The translations under genes were made by a program, and so were the position numbers. Below, in pieces: positions 48,599 to 57,848 of a stretch of DNA of 64,000 nt. Within the stretch, counting starts at the first letter, position 1, and each line of letters begins with the position of its first letter. The notes under the pieces are model-generated. The model ran no database searches, was not told the DNA's origin, and saw only the letters and a program-made list of their open reading frames with translations. This DNA is from JAICKM01 sp038228295 (GTDB lineage Bacteria > Chloroflexota > Chloroflexia > QHBQ01 > JAICKM01), in NCBI GenBank assembly GCA_038228295.1, contig JBBRPH010000004.1, positions 62,001 to 126,000 on the forward strand. Direction: 5' to 3'.

Positions 48599-49524
48599 CG
48601 GCGGCCTTGCCCGCGCACCGCGCGCAGTGGTGCAACGCCTGCGGCACCACCCTAGTCGCCCATGATATGGTGCGCTTGAGCATGGGCGGCGACGACCCCA
48701 CCGCGCATTACTACTGCGCGGCCTGTGCCGGTCGTATCCTGCGCTGCGCGGTCTGCGACTTGGCGCTGGATACGCGGACGGGACCACTCTACGCGCTGGG
48801 CGGCGCGGCACGGCGGCTCTATTGCCCGGCCTGTTGGGCGCGCCCCCACTGCCACGCCTGTGGGCGACCCGTCGGGGCACAGTTCTACCGCCGCCCAGAT
48901 GGGCGCGTGTTCTGCAACGGCTGCCATACTACTGCCGTCTACGATCCCGGCGCGGCCGAGCAGATTTACGCCCGTATCCGCCGCAGCGTCGCAACCGTGC
49001 TAGGAATGGAGTTAAATATAGGGGCAACCTTGCATCTGGTCAACCGCACCCAACTGGCGGCGTTGCGCGCCGGGGCGGGAGCCGACCTCACCCCCCAATC
49101 CTCTTCCCTAAGAAGGAAGGGGGAGTCTACGTCGTCCAACACCCCGCCTTTTGTGGGGGGGGGGTTGGGGGAGCAGGCGGACGGCGGGCCGGATTTAGTG
49201 GGGCTATTTGTCCATGCCGGGCGGCTGCGGGCCATCTATGTCGAATATGGACTGCCGCGTATCTTCTTTAGCGAAGTGCTGGCCCACGAATATGCCCACG
49301 CCTGGCAGGCCGAAAACGCGCCGCTGCTGGCCGACCCGGAACTGCGCGAGGGCTTTGCCGAGTGGGTGGCCTATAAGACGGTCGAGAGTTGGGGTTGTCG
49401 CCTGCGCCTGAATCGTTTCCAGGCGCGGCAAGATGAGTATGGAGCCGGGTTGCGCCGTATGCTGGGCTGGGAAGCCGCCGCCGACGTGGCCGGGGTGTTA
49501 GAGCGCGTTAGGCGCGAAAGGTGA
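48595..49524 (+). CDS. DA1-like LIM-type zinc metallopeptidase
   Basis: A 309-aa protein with LIM-like Cys pairs in its first 125 residues (CNACG, CAACAGRILRCAVC, CPACWARPHCHACGRPV, CNGCH), then a peptidase domain with HEYAHAWQ (about 231, HExxH) and EGFAEWVAYKTV. This is the arrangement of the plant DA1 growth-control peptidases, here in a bacterium. An in-frame GC-rich repeat (49086-49173; about residues 165-193) containing a run of ten G interrupts the domain linker. GTG start overlaps the methyltransferase stop by 4 nt. Confidence 0.82.
   Translation: MTAALPAHRAQWCNACGTTLVAHDMVRLSMGGDDPTAHYYCAACAGRILRCAVCDLALDTRTGPLYALGGAARRLYCPACWARPHCHACGRPVGAQFYRRPDGRVFCNGCHTTAVYDPGAAEQIYARIRRSVATVLGMELNIGATLHLVNRTQLAALRAGAGADLTPQSSSLRRKGESTSSNTPPFVGGGLGEQADGGPDLVGLFVHAGRLRAIYVEYGLPRIFFSEVLAHEYAHAWQAENAPLLADPELREGFAEWVAYKTVESWGCRLRLNRFQARQDEYGAGLRRMLGWEAAADVAGVLERVRRER
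49086..49173 (+). repeat. In-frame GC-rich repeat with a G10 tract
   Basis: C-rich CTCACCCCCCAAT at the left is roughly complementary to GGTTGGGGGAG at the right, with a nested CTTCC/GGAAG hairpin. It is translated as LTPQSSSLRRKG..., not part of the peptidase fold. Ten consecutive G lie at 49155-49164. A related string occurs at 60301. Confidence 0.7.
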
Positions 49525-49530
49525 AACGCG

Positions 49531-50910
49531 ATGCCCGATGAAGTCACGCTGCAATGTCGCCTGAATACCCAAGCGGTGCCTGCGTCCAGCGAACCCCGCT
49601 TGGTCTACCTGGTGGTGGATGTGCGCCCGGCGGCCAACCTCGGTATGCGCTCGGTGCCGGTTAACCTCGGCATCGTGCTGGACATCAGCGAGTCCATGCG
49701 CCTGCCGGTCCTCAGCCAGGCGCAGTTTCAGGAGTTGGCGCGGTTAGGCCATGTCAAAGAGGTGATCGCCGACGGCATTCCCGTCTGGACTTTCCCGCAT
49801 ATCCCTGACCATATCCGCCGCGCCGCGCCGTCCAACCTCGACGCGGTGAAGCAGGCGTTGCGCGAGGCGGTGGGCCATGTGGAAGCAGGCGACCGCTTTT
49901 CGCTGGTAGCGTTTGCCGGGCGGGCCGAGGTGCTACTGCACGGCCTTAGCGGCGCGGAGAGTGCCCGCATCCCCGAAGCAGTGGAGCGGCTGGATGCGGT
50001 GCGTCTGGGTGATGAGACGGATATGGCCTCCGGTATCTCAGCGGGTTTAGCCGAACTCCAGGTCGGCGCCGGTGACAGTCTGATCAGTCGTATGATCGTG
50101 CTGACCGATGGTTTCACGCGCGATCCTGATACAGTGGCCGGGCTGGCCCGCCAGGCCAAAGCGGCCGGCGTGGCTGTCAGCACGGTCGGGGTGGGTAGTG
50201 AGTTCAACGAGCGACTATTAGTCGCGATGGCCGACGAGAGCCAGGGCAACGCTTACTTGGCCCCGGAACCAAAAGACATCCCGCCTGCCTTCGCCAAAGA
50301 ACTCGAAGCCGTGCAGTCCATCAGCGTGCGCCGGTTGGTTGTCACGTTGCGGCTGAGTGCAGGCGTGGAACTGCGTCGTGCCCATCGTATTCGCCCGGTG
50401 ATCAGCACCCTGCGCGACGTGGAGATCCAGGACCGTACCGCTACATTCGACCTGGGCGATCTGGCCGCCGATGCGCCGCCCGCGCTGCTGCTTGAATTGA
50501 TCGTACCGACACGCGCCGCCGGCAGCTTCCGCATTGCCAATGTGACGCTGGCCTACGACGTGCCGGGACCGACCGGCACCACCGGCGCGCAAGCCCGCAG
50601 CGATGTGTTGCTCGATTTCAGTGCCTCCGGCATGGGTGCGCTCGACCCGCAAGTGATGAACACCGTCGAAAAGATCAGCGCCTTCAATCTGCAAACCCGC
50701 GCGCTTGATGAAGCCGCCGTGGGCAATATCGCCGGCGCGACCAGCAAGCTGCGCCAAGCTGCCACACGCCTGCTTGACATGGGTGAAACCGACTTAGCCC
50801 AGGCCGCCGGCGCGGAAGCGGACAAGCTGGAACAGGGCGGCCAGGTCTCCGCCGAGGGCGCGAAAAAACTGCGCTACGATACGCGGCGGCTGACACAGCG
50901 GCTGGAGTAG
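49531..50910 (+). CDS. Second vWA domain protein (paralogue of 15520)
   Basis: A 459-aa protein with an intact MIDAS (DISESM near 51, the Thr in DETDMASG, VLTDGF) and an extra about 35-residue segment after the first motif. The C-terminus (FNLQTRALDEAAVGNIAGATSKLRQAATRLLDMGETDLAQAA) repeats that of the vWA protein at 15520. No signal peptide. Start 6 nt after the DA1-like stop; the next gene begins 3 nt after this one, so it is in an operon with MidA, DA1 and BirA. Confidence 0.88.
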   Translation: MPDEVTLQCRLNTQAVPASSEPRLVYLVVDVRPAANLGMRSVPVNLGIVLDISESMRLPVLSQAQFQELARLGHVKEVIADGIPVWTFPHIPDHIRRAAPSNLDAVKQALREAVGHVEAGDRFSLVAFAGRAEVLLHGLSGAESARIPEAVERLDAVRLGDETDMASGISAGLAELQVGAGDSLISRMIVLTDGFTRDPDTVAGLARQAKAAGVAVSTVGVGSEFNERLLVAMADESQGNAYLAPEPKDIPPAFAKELEAVQSISVRRLVVTLRLSAGVELRRAHRIRPVISTLRDVEIQDRTATFDLGDLAADAPPALLLELIVPTRAAGSFRIANVTLAYDVPGPTGTTGAQARSDVLLDFSASGMGALDPQVMNTVEKISAFNLQTRALDEAAVGNIAGATSKLRQAATRLLDMGETDLAQAAGAEADKLEQGGQVSAEGAKKLRYDTRRLTQRLE

Positions 50911-50913
50911 GCG

Positions 50914-51660
50914 ATGCAGCCCGCGCTTCGCTTTGGCCGCCCGCTGCTACGCTACGGGCAGGTGGGTTCTACCAACGACTTGGCCCGCGCGGCGGCACGG
51001 GCGGGTGCGGCGGAGGGTTGGTTGGCGCTGGCGGAGGAGCAGGTGGCCGGACGCGGGCAACGCGGGCGGATGTGGCTGGCTCCGCCGGGCAGCGCGATCC
51101 TGGCTTCCTTGTTGCTGCGTCCCCACACTCCGCCCGCCGAGATGTTCGCGCCAACGATGATCCTGGGGTTGGCGATCCAGGCGGCGGCGCGGGCCTGGGG
51201 TGCCCCCGCTGTGCTGAAGTGGCCGAACGATGTACTGTGCCGCGGGCGTAAGCTGGCCGGGGTATTGTGCGAAGCGGCGATGGCCGGGGGGCAAACCGAA
51301 TGGATAGTGGCCGGCTTTGGGGTCAACATCGCATTCGACCCAGCGGTGGTAGGTTTGAGTGACGTAGCGACTAGCTTGCACGCCGAGATCGCTGGGCCGT
51401 CGCCTGACAGGGCGGCCGTACTGGCGTGTATCCTGGCTGAAGCGGAGGCGCGCTACGACCGCTGGCAGGCGGGCGACTACACGACGATCTGGACTGAGTG
51501 GCAGGCCGCGCTGATCACGCTGGGGCAAAGCGTGGCGATTGACTCCGGTGACGGTTACCTCGTGCGCGGGACTGCCGTGCGCGTGGCCGCCGACGGCGCG
51601 CTGGTGCTGGCAACCGCCGGCGGTGAACAGCGCGTGGTGACGGGCACAGTGCTGGTCTGA
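50914..51660 (+). CDS. birA: Biotin-[acetyl-CoA-carboxylase] ligase
   Basis: A 248-aa group I (no HTH) biotin protein ligase: GSTNDLARAAARAG, the GRGQRGRMW biotinyl-AMP loop (about 47-55), LKWPNDVLCRGRKLAGVLCE and GFGVNIAF, then an SH3-like C-terminal domain. It forms biotinyl-AMP and biotinylates carboxylase carrier proteins. As it lacks the N-terminal winged helix it should not repress biotin genes. Likely cotranscribed with the vWA gene. Confidence 0.95.
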   Translation: MQPALRFGRPLLRYGQVGSTNDLARAAARAGAAEGWLALAEEQVAGRGQRGRMWLAPPGSAILASLLLRPHTPPAEMFAPTMILGLAIQAAARAWGAPAVLKWPNDVLCRGRKLAGVLCEAAMAGGQTEWIVAGFGVNIAFDPAVVGLSDVATSLHAEIAGPSPDRAAVLACILAEAEARYDRWQAGDYTTIWTEWQAALITLGQSVAIDSGDGYLVRGTAVRVAADGALVLATAGGEQRVVTGTVLV

Positions 51661-51732
51661 GTGCCAAGTGCGGCCGCAGCTGTGCAACCTTTAGCCCTGT
51701 AACTGCGTTATTGGTGTATGAGTGGCCGATTT

Positions 51733-51762
51733 CTGACGGAGTACGGCTGCTTATGGTATAAT
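51733..51762 (+). promoter_or_regulatory. Promoter of lon
   Basis: CTGACG (51733-51738) and TATAAT (51757-51762) are spaced by 18 nt and lie about 77 nt before the lon start. No CIRCE or other heat-shock operator was seen. Confidence 0.7.
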
Positions 51763-51838
51763 ACAGGAGCTAGGGGATGCACTGTCACCTAATATATGGC
51801 GGGGCAGCACCGATCACCGTAGGCTGAAGGATATGCTG

Positions 51839-54385
51839 ATGAGCAGCGACGTGCCGCGCGGAAAAGACTTTCCGCTCCTTCCACTCAAGAATGTTGTTGT
51901 ATTTCCTCGCACCCTTGTCACCCTCACGGTGGGCCGCGCCCGCTCGATTCGTGCCCTGGAAGAAGCGTCGGGTCGCGACCGCCGCTTGATTGTGGCGACC
52001 CAACGCGCCGGGCAGGCTGATGAGCCGGAAGCGGAGGATATTTACGAGATCGGGACGTTAGTTGAAATAGCGCAAGTGCAGCGGCAGGCCGACGGTAATC
52101 TGCAAGTCAACGTCGAAGGCTTGCGCCGTGTCCGCGTGGCCGGCTATGGGCAAAGCGACCCCTTCTTCATCGTTCAGGTGGGCGATGTGGCCGAGCAGTT
52201 GGGTAGCGGCCCCGTCGTGGAGGCGCTGATGCGCCATCTGGTCGAGCTGTTCAGCCGTTATGCTGCCATGAACAGCAAAGTGCCGGCTGAGGCGGTGGAA
52301 ACCGTCCGTGCTGTACGCCATCCCGGCTACTTGGCCGACTTGTTGGCCGCCCATGTGGTGCCCGATGCCCATGAACGCCAGGCCATCCTGGAACAAATGG
52401 ACCAGATCGAGCGGCTCGAACATGTCGGCGCGGTGCTGACCGGCGAACTGGATGTGCTGGAGCTAGATCAGCGTATCCGCAACAAGGTGCGCTCGCAGAT
52501 CGACAAAAACCAGCGCGAGTTTTACCTGCGTGAACAGCTCAAGGCGATCCACGACGAACTCAGCGGCGAAGGTGGCAATGAGCTGACTGAACTGCGCGAG
52601 AAGCTAGAGGCCAAAGGGCTGCCCGACGAGGCGGCGGCTAAAGTCCGTAAAGAGATCAATCGTCTGGAGCGGATGCCTTCAGCCTCACCGGAAGGCACGG
52701 TGATCCGCAACTACATTGATTGGATTCTAGCGCTGCCCTGGACGGAACGGACCACCGACGTGCTGGATACCGCCGTGGCCGAGCGGGTGCTGAACGAAGA
52801 TCACTATGGACTGGATAAGATCAAAGAGCGTATCCTGGAGTTTCTGGCCGTGCGTCAGCTAACACAGGCGGCGCTTGCCGGCGGCGCGGCCGGCGATCCG
52901 CCGGGGGATAGCGATGCTTCCGGCAAGGGACCCAATCCCGCCTCGCCTGCCGAGCGTAAGCGGCGCCTGCTCAAAGGGCCGCTACTCTGCTTCGTCGGTC
53001 CACCGGGGGTGGGCAAGACCAGCCTGGGACAATCTATCGCCGACTCGATGGGCCGCCACTTTGTGCGAATCGCGCTGGGCGGGGTCCACGATGAGGCGGA
53101 AATCCGCGGCCACCGCCGCACCTACGTGGGGGCGATGCCGGGGCGTATCATCCAGGGGATGAAAACCGCCGGCACACGCAATCCACTCATCCTGCTGGAC
53201 GAGATCGACAAACTCGCCAGCGACTATCGGGGCGACCCGGCTTCAGCCTTGCTCGAAGTCCTCGACCCGGAACAGAACTGGAACTTTAACGATCACTATC
53301 TGGACCTGCCCTACGATCTGTCCGAGGTGCTGTTTATCACCACCGCGAACAATCTCCACGCCATCCCGCGCCCGTTGCGCGACCGTATGGAGATCATCGA
53401 ACTGAGCGGGTATACCGAAGACGAAAAAGCTCAGATCGCTCGACGGTATTTGCTGCCGCGCCAGTTGCAGGCCCACGGCTTGACGCCCGGCGCGATTGAA
53501 ATCCCGGAAAAAATCTTGCGCCTGATCATCCGCACCCATACCCGCGAGGCCGGGGTGCGCGATCTGGAACGCAAGTTAGCGGCGATCTGCCGCAAGGCGG
53601 CCCGCCGCGTGGTGCTGGGACGCACCACGCGCGTGCGGGTGACGCCGCATAACTTGGAAGAGTTTCTCGGTCCCGGCCGCTTGGCCGGGGAACTGGAGTC
53701 GCTGGGACTGGCCCAGATCGGGGTGGCGCTGGGGTTGGCTTGGACCGAACACGGTGGCGAATTGCTGCCGGTGGAGGTGGCGACCATGCCGGGCCACGGC
53801 AGCCTGACCATCACCGGGCGGCTGGGCGATGTGATGCAGGAGTCGGCTCGGGCCGCTCTGAGTTACGCCCGGTCGCGCGCCGGGGCACTGCACATTGATC
53901 CCGACTTTCAGGAGAAAACCGATCTGCACATCCACCTGCCGGAAGGGTCGATCGCAAAGGACGGACCTTCCGCCGGTATCACGATGGCCGCTGCCCTGGT
54001 GTCGGCGCTTACCCGCCGACCGTTGCGCCATGATACGGCCATGACCGGCGAGATTACTTTACGCGGACGGGTGTTGCCGATTGGCGGCTTAAAAGAGAAA
54101 GTGTTGGCCGCGCATCGTGCCGGCATGAAGCGCATCATCGCCCCGGCAGACAACCGGCGCGATCTGCTTGAATTGCCGCGTAACGTGCGCCGTGAGTTGG
54201 AGTTCCTGTGGGTGGAGAACATGGACCAAGTGTTGGAGGCGACATTCGCCCTCGACGCAGGGATCGGTGATGCCCCGGCCGTGGTGCCGAGCGCAACCGC
54301 CCCCGCCCCGGCCCCCGCTCCGGTCCCGTTGGAGCCGGCGGGCGTGCCGGCTGCCGCGCAACCGGACCTCCAGCCATCCGCCTAA
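51839..54385 (+). CDS. lon: ATP-dependent protease Lon
   Basis: An 848-aa LonA: N-terminal substrate domain (LPLKNVVVFPRTLVTLTVGR), central coiled coil (IDKNQREFYLREQLKAIHDEL), AAA+ domain with GPPGVGKTSLGQSIA (about 387) and LILLDEIDKLASDYRGDPASALLEVLDPEQN, and the proteolytic domain with EGSIAKDGPSAGITMA (Ser, about 709) and GGLKEKVLAAHRAGMKR (Lys, about 751). An about 30-residue Gly/Ala/Pro-rich insertion precedes Walker A, and the tail after 800 is Ala/Pro-rich. Start at ATG 51839 (AAGGA 7 nt upstream) rather than ATG 51833. Confidence 0.97.
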   Translation: MSSDVPRGKDFPLLPLKNVVVFPRTLVTLTVGRARSIRALEEASGRDRRLIVATQRAGQADEPEAEDIYEIGTLVEIAQVQRQADGNLQVNVEGLRRVRVAGYGQSDPFFIVQVGDVAEQLGSGPVVEALMRHLVELFSRYAAMNSKVPAEAVETVRAVRHPGYLADLLAAHVVPDAHERQAILEQMDQIERLEHVGAVLTGELDVLELDQRIRNKVRSQIDKNQREFYLREQLKAIHDELSGEGGNELTELREKLEAKGLPDEAAAKVRKEINRLERMPSASPEGTVIRNYIDWILALPWTERTTDVLDTAVAERVLNEDHYGLDKIKERILEFLAVRQLTQAALAGGAAGDPPGDSDASGKGPNPASPAERKRRLLKGPLLCFVGPPGVGKTSLGQSIADSMGRHFVRIALGGVHDEAEIRGHRRTYVGAMPGRIIQGMKTAGTRNPLILLDEIDKLASDYRGDPASALLEVLDPEQNWNFNDHYLDLPYDLSEVLFITTANNLHAIPRPLRDRMEIIELSGYTEDEKAQIARRYLLPRQLQAHGLTPGAIEIPEKILRLIIRTHTREAGVRDLERKLAAICRKAARRVVLGRTTRVRVTPHNLEEFLGPGRLAGELESLGLAQIGVALGLAWTEHGGELLPVEVATMPGHGSLTITGRLGDVMQESARAALSYARSRAGALHIDPDFQEKTDLHIHLPEGSIAKDGPSAGITMAAALVSALTRRPLRHDTAMTGEITLRGRVLPIGGLKEKVLAAHRAGMKRIIAPADNRRDLLELPRNVRRELEFLWVENMDQVLEATFALDAGIGDAPAVVPSATAPAPAPAPVPLEPAGVPAAAQPDLQPSA

Positions 54386-54632
54386 CCCAATTGCCCTCCG
54401 GCCCCAGCCGGATTAGCGGCCTCGCAGCGATTATCTACTTGATGCAGAGACCCAGCACAATGCTATTGGCCTAGCACGCAGCCCGATGCCAGTGGGCCGG
54501 CGTGCTAGATGTGTTGTGGGCGGATTGCTCCGTCCGGCAACCTCAGCCTGTCACGGCGACCTACGATGTGACCCCATCGGCCTGTCGGCGTGTCTCTGCG
54601 CTACTTATTACCAAGAATTGGATACTTAACCT
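54386..54632. other. Intergenic region after lon
   Basis: A 247-nt gap. CTAGCACGC (54471-54479) and GCGTGCTAG (54500-54508) form a 9-bp stem-loop without a T-run that may stop lon transcription. No clear promoter for the next gene and no small gene were recognised. Confidence 0.5.
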
Positions 54633-57600
54633 ATGTACAGACGAGACCGATCCGGGCGTGGCTATGACCGCGACCGCCGGGACGACCGCCGGGACGACCG
54701 TTTGGTGGCGCCGCCGCGTGAAGTGCGCGATGATCGCGCCGCCGAACGTGCCGGCCTGCATTGGGTGCGTGTGGATATGCACCTGCACACCCCTGCCTCC
54801 TCCGACTACCGCGACCCGGAAGGCACCTACCTCAAAATCCTGCAACGCGCCGAGGAGCGCGGCCTGGATATTATCGCCCTGACCGACCATAACAGTGTGC
54901 AGGGCTATGCCCAGATGCTCGAAGAGATCCGCACCCTCGAAATGCTGGAGGCGCGTGGACGGCTGAACGACGAAGAGACGACCGACCTGGCGGAATATCG
55001 CCGCTTGCGTGAGACGCTGCTGGTGTTACCCGGCTTCGAGTTCACCGCCACGTTCGGCTTTCATATCCTGGGCCTGTTTCCGCCGGGCACCTCGCTGCGG
55101 AAGCTGGAACTGCTGTTGCTGAAGCTGGATGTGCCGGAGCACAAGATGCTGGCCGGCGCGCCCGATGCCGGCCCAACTAGCGATGTGATCGAAGCCTACG
55201 AAGCGATTCACGAAGCCGGCGGCCTAGCGATTGCCGCGCACGCCAATTCCTCGAACGGCGTGGCGATGCAGGGCTTCAACTTCGGCGGCCAGACCAAGAT
55301 CGCTTATACACAGCACGTTGCGCTAGCCGCGCTGGAAGTGACCGACCTGGACCAAGCCGGGCGGCGCACCACCGAGTCGTTTTTCAACGGCTCGAAGCCC
55401 GAATACCCACGCCGAATGCACTGTATTCAAGGTAGTGATGCGCACAGCATTGACAAAGAGCCGGGCGAGGGTGCGAATAAGCGCCTGGGCGTGGGTGACC
55501 GCTGCACCGAACTGCTGCTGCCGGCCCCGACGTTCGAAGCCATGCGTGCCCTGTTCGCCGGCAACGATTTCGACCGCATCCGTCCCTACCGGCCCGGCCA
55601 AGTGGCGGCCTACGATTTTGTGCGCCAAGCACGTTCGCAGGGACCCTCTATCGTGCAGGCGTTCCACGAGCGCGCTTCGACCAAGACCACCCGCACCCGT
55701 GGGGTGCTGAAAGATGTGGCCGCGTTCGCCAACACCAACGGCGGCACGATCTATCTCGGCGTGAGCGCGGATGAAGCCGTGCCGGTGCGCGGCGTGGATA
55801 GCGTAGAAGAGACGACGACCATGCTGCGCCTCGATATCCAACGCAGCATTGTGCCGCCGCTCGACGTGACCTTTACCACGCAGATGAGCGAGAGTCGCCC
55901 GGTGGTGTTGCTCCAGGTGCCGCGCGGGGGCGACCGGCCGTATATGTTCGAGACGGCGGGCCAGATTTATATCCGTCAGGAGAGCGAGAGCGTGCCCGCC
56001 ACACGCGACGACATTGTACGCTTGGTGCTGGAAGCGCACGGCGAACGCACAACCGCAGAACTAGCTGCCGCCGCGCTCTCCGTGCCGGAAGAAGAGAGCG
56101 CCGCCGCCGCCCAGGCGCTGTCGGAGGCCGAATTGCTGAGTGACGAGATGGTGGAAGATGCCCTCACCGGCAGTTCAGTACCGGTAGACTTGGCCCATCG
56201 CCGTAAGCGCCGCCGCCGCCGAGGTGGCGACCGGGCCGCCACTGGGGTGCCGGAGACGGAACTTGAGGCGGAGACCGACGAGGACGACGAGCCGGAGGCC
56301 GTGGCCGCGTGGACTACCACGCCCGCCTGGGAAGGGCCGGAAGACGCGCCGGCAGCAACAACGGCAGATCGCGCCGCCGCCGTCACTAGCGCCCTCACCG
56401 ACTTCGATCTCACCGCCGACCCCGCCGTGGAGCCGGTGCCGGCCGAGGAAGCGCCTTCTGAAAGCGCACCGGCGCGGCCGGGGCGGCGTGGCCGGGGGCG
56501 CGGCCAGGGTAGCGAGACCGCAGTAGCCGAAGCCGCCGCGCTGTTGGCCGCGACGCAATGGCAACCGGAACGCGCCGCCGTGCCGGAACCGCAGCCGGTC
56601 GCTGAACCGCTGATCGCGGTGCCCTTTGCTGAGACAACACAAGCCCCACCGCTGGACGTTGCGCCGGAACCGACCGTTGAAGCACCGCGTGTGCGGCGTA
56701 AAGGCGTACTCTACCAGATCCACCGCAACGATTTGGGCGAGCCGGAGGTGGGCAACGCCGCGCGCGAACGTCGCGCCGGGCTGTATGCCGACCGGGCCGG
56801 ACAACTGCTCGACGCGGATGTGCGGGCTGCCAACCCACAAGGGATGTTCGAGCTAGAGCGTAATCAGCTTTGGCAGCCCGATGGGATGGAACCGGCCTTG
56901 CCCGCAGGGCTGACTGCCCGCCGTCGCTCGCCCTCGCTGCTGAACGATACGGTGCTGAACGCCAAGAGTGGGCCGGGTGGGCTGTTCCAATCAGCGGCGG
57001 AGTTGGCCCCGCCGGCTCCTACACCCGCAGCGGCTCAGGAGCCGGCAGCGACAGCGGACCCCGCCGTGCCGCCCGCGCGCACTGGGCGGGGAGGACGCGG
57101 GCGTGGTAAGGTGGCAGTAGCGGCGGCTGCGCCTGCCCCAGCGGAAGCAGAGATCGCGCCCACAGGGGCGACTCCTACACCCGTTGCCGTTGTGCCCGCC
57201 CCGACCGCAGTGCCGATCATCGCCGAGGTTGCGCCGGGTATTCGGACGCTACCCGGCGAGAAACTGTCGGGCGCGCGAATGCGTGCCGGTGCGGCTTCGG
57301 CCGTCGCACCGCTTGCCCCCCCTCTGCCCACCCCGCCTGTCACATCGGCTCCTCGCACACGCGGGGGACGCGCAGGTGCAGCGGCGGCTTCTGTCCCACC
57401 GGAGACCGGCACCGGCCCCGTGGCAGCACCGATGCCGCCGGCTAAACCAGGTGCGCCGACGGTACCCGCACCGCGCACCGGCGTGGAGGTGGTTTCGACC
57501 GAGAACCGCAACGGCGTGCCCTATCACTCAATGCGCGACCTGCGGAACGGCAGCGTGGTGCATAACGTCACACGCTACTCGGCGCGGCGGCTGTGGTACT

Positions 57601-57848
57601 ATGCTATCATGCGCCATGAAGCGGGTGCGCCTGATCCGGCGGAAATCATCTGGTCGGGCGAGGTGGGCCTGTGGCACCGCGTCAAGCGGGCCAACGTGCT
57701 GCGCTACGACCTAGTGAGCCGTGAGCCGGACGGCAGCCTGCGGCTGTACTATGGTGTCACTGAGGACGGCATCAGCGGCCCCTGGCGGGCCATTGATCTG
57801 AACGCGGGCGACATTGAGCAGTCCGAGGGCGACGGTGACTGGGGCTAA
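54633..57848 (+). CDS. PHP-AlbA_2 protein with long basic linker and novel C-terminal domain
   Basis: A 1071-aa protein. PHP phosphoesterase-like domain about 45-320: VDMHLHTPASSDY, IIALTDHNSV, AIAAHANSS and QGSDAHSI supply most metal-binding His/Asp residues. AlbA_2 (Schlafen-type) domain about 340-475: LKDVAAFANTNGGTIYLGVS, PYMFETAGQIYIRQESESVPATRDDI. A disordered region of about 450 residues with Arg/Gly-rich patches (RRKRRRRRGG, RRGRGRG) encloses a short conserved-looking YQIHRNDLGEPEVGNAARERR block. The C-terminal about 110 residues (STENRNGVPYHSMRDLRNG ... VLRYDLVSREPDGSL) match no family known to me. A nucleic-acid role is inferred. No ribosome-binding site is obvious. Confidence 0.85.
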   Translation: MYRRDRSGRGYDRDRRDDRRDDRLVAPPREVRDDRAAERAGLHWVRVDMHLHTPASSDYRDPEGTYLKILQRAEERGLDIIALTDHNSVQGYAQMLEEIRTLEMLEARGRLNDEETTDLAEYRRLRETLLVLPGFEFTATFGFHILGLFPPGTSLRKLELLLLKLDVPEHKMLAGAPDAGPTSDVIEAYEAIHEAGGLAIAAHANSSNGVAMQGFNFGGQTKIAYTQHVALAALEVTDLDQAGRRTTESFFNGSKPEYPRRMHCIQGSDAHSIDKEPGEGANKRLGVGDRCTELLLPAPTFEAMRALFAGNDFDRIRPYRPGQVAAYDFVRQARSQGPSIVQAFHERASTKTTRTRGVLKDVAAFANTNGGTIYLGVSADEAVPVRGVDSVEETTTMLRLDIQRSIVPPLDVTFTTQMSESRPVVLLQVPRGGDRPYMFETAGQIYIRQESESVPATRDDIVRLVLEAHGERTTAELAAAALSVPEEESAAAAQALSEAELLSDEMVEDALTGSSVPVDLAHRRKRRRRRGGDRAATGVPETELEAETDEDDEPEAVAAWTTTPAWEGPEDAPAATTADRAAAVTSALTDFDLTADPAVEPVPAEEAPSESAPARPGRRGRGRGQGSETAVAEAAALLAATQWQPERAAVPEPQPVAEPLIAVPFAETTQAPPLDVAPEPTVEAPRVRRKGVLYQIHRNDLGEPEVGNAARERRAGLYADRAGQLLDADVRAANPQGMFELERNQLWQPDGMEPALPAGLTARRRSPSLLNDTVLNAKSGPGGLFQSAAELAPPAPTPAAAQEPAATADPAVPPARTGRGGRGRGKVAVAAAAPAPAEAEIAPTGATPTPVAVVPAPTAVPIIAEVAPGIRTLPGEKLSGARMRAGAASAVAPLAPPLPTPPVTSAPRTRGGRAGAAAASVPPETGTGPVAAPMPPAKPGAPTVPAPRTGVEVVSTENRNGVPYHSMRDLRNGSVVHNVTRYSARRLWYYAIMRHEAGAPDPAEIIWSGEVGLWHRVKRANVLRYDLVSREPDGSLRLYYGVTEDGISGPWRAIDLNAGDIEQSEGDGDWG

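Noticed and set aside
54471..54508. Hairpin CTAGCACGC/GCGTGCTAG as an intrinsic terminator of lon
   Set aside because: A stem is present but there is no T-run, so it is not scored as a terminator feature.
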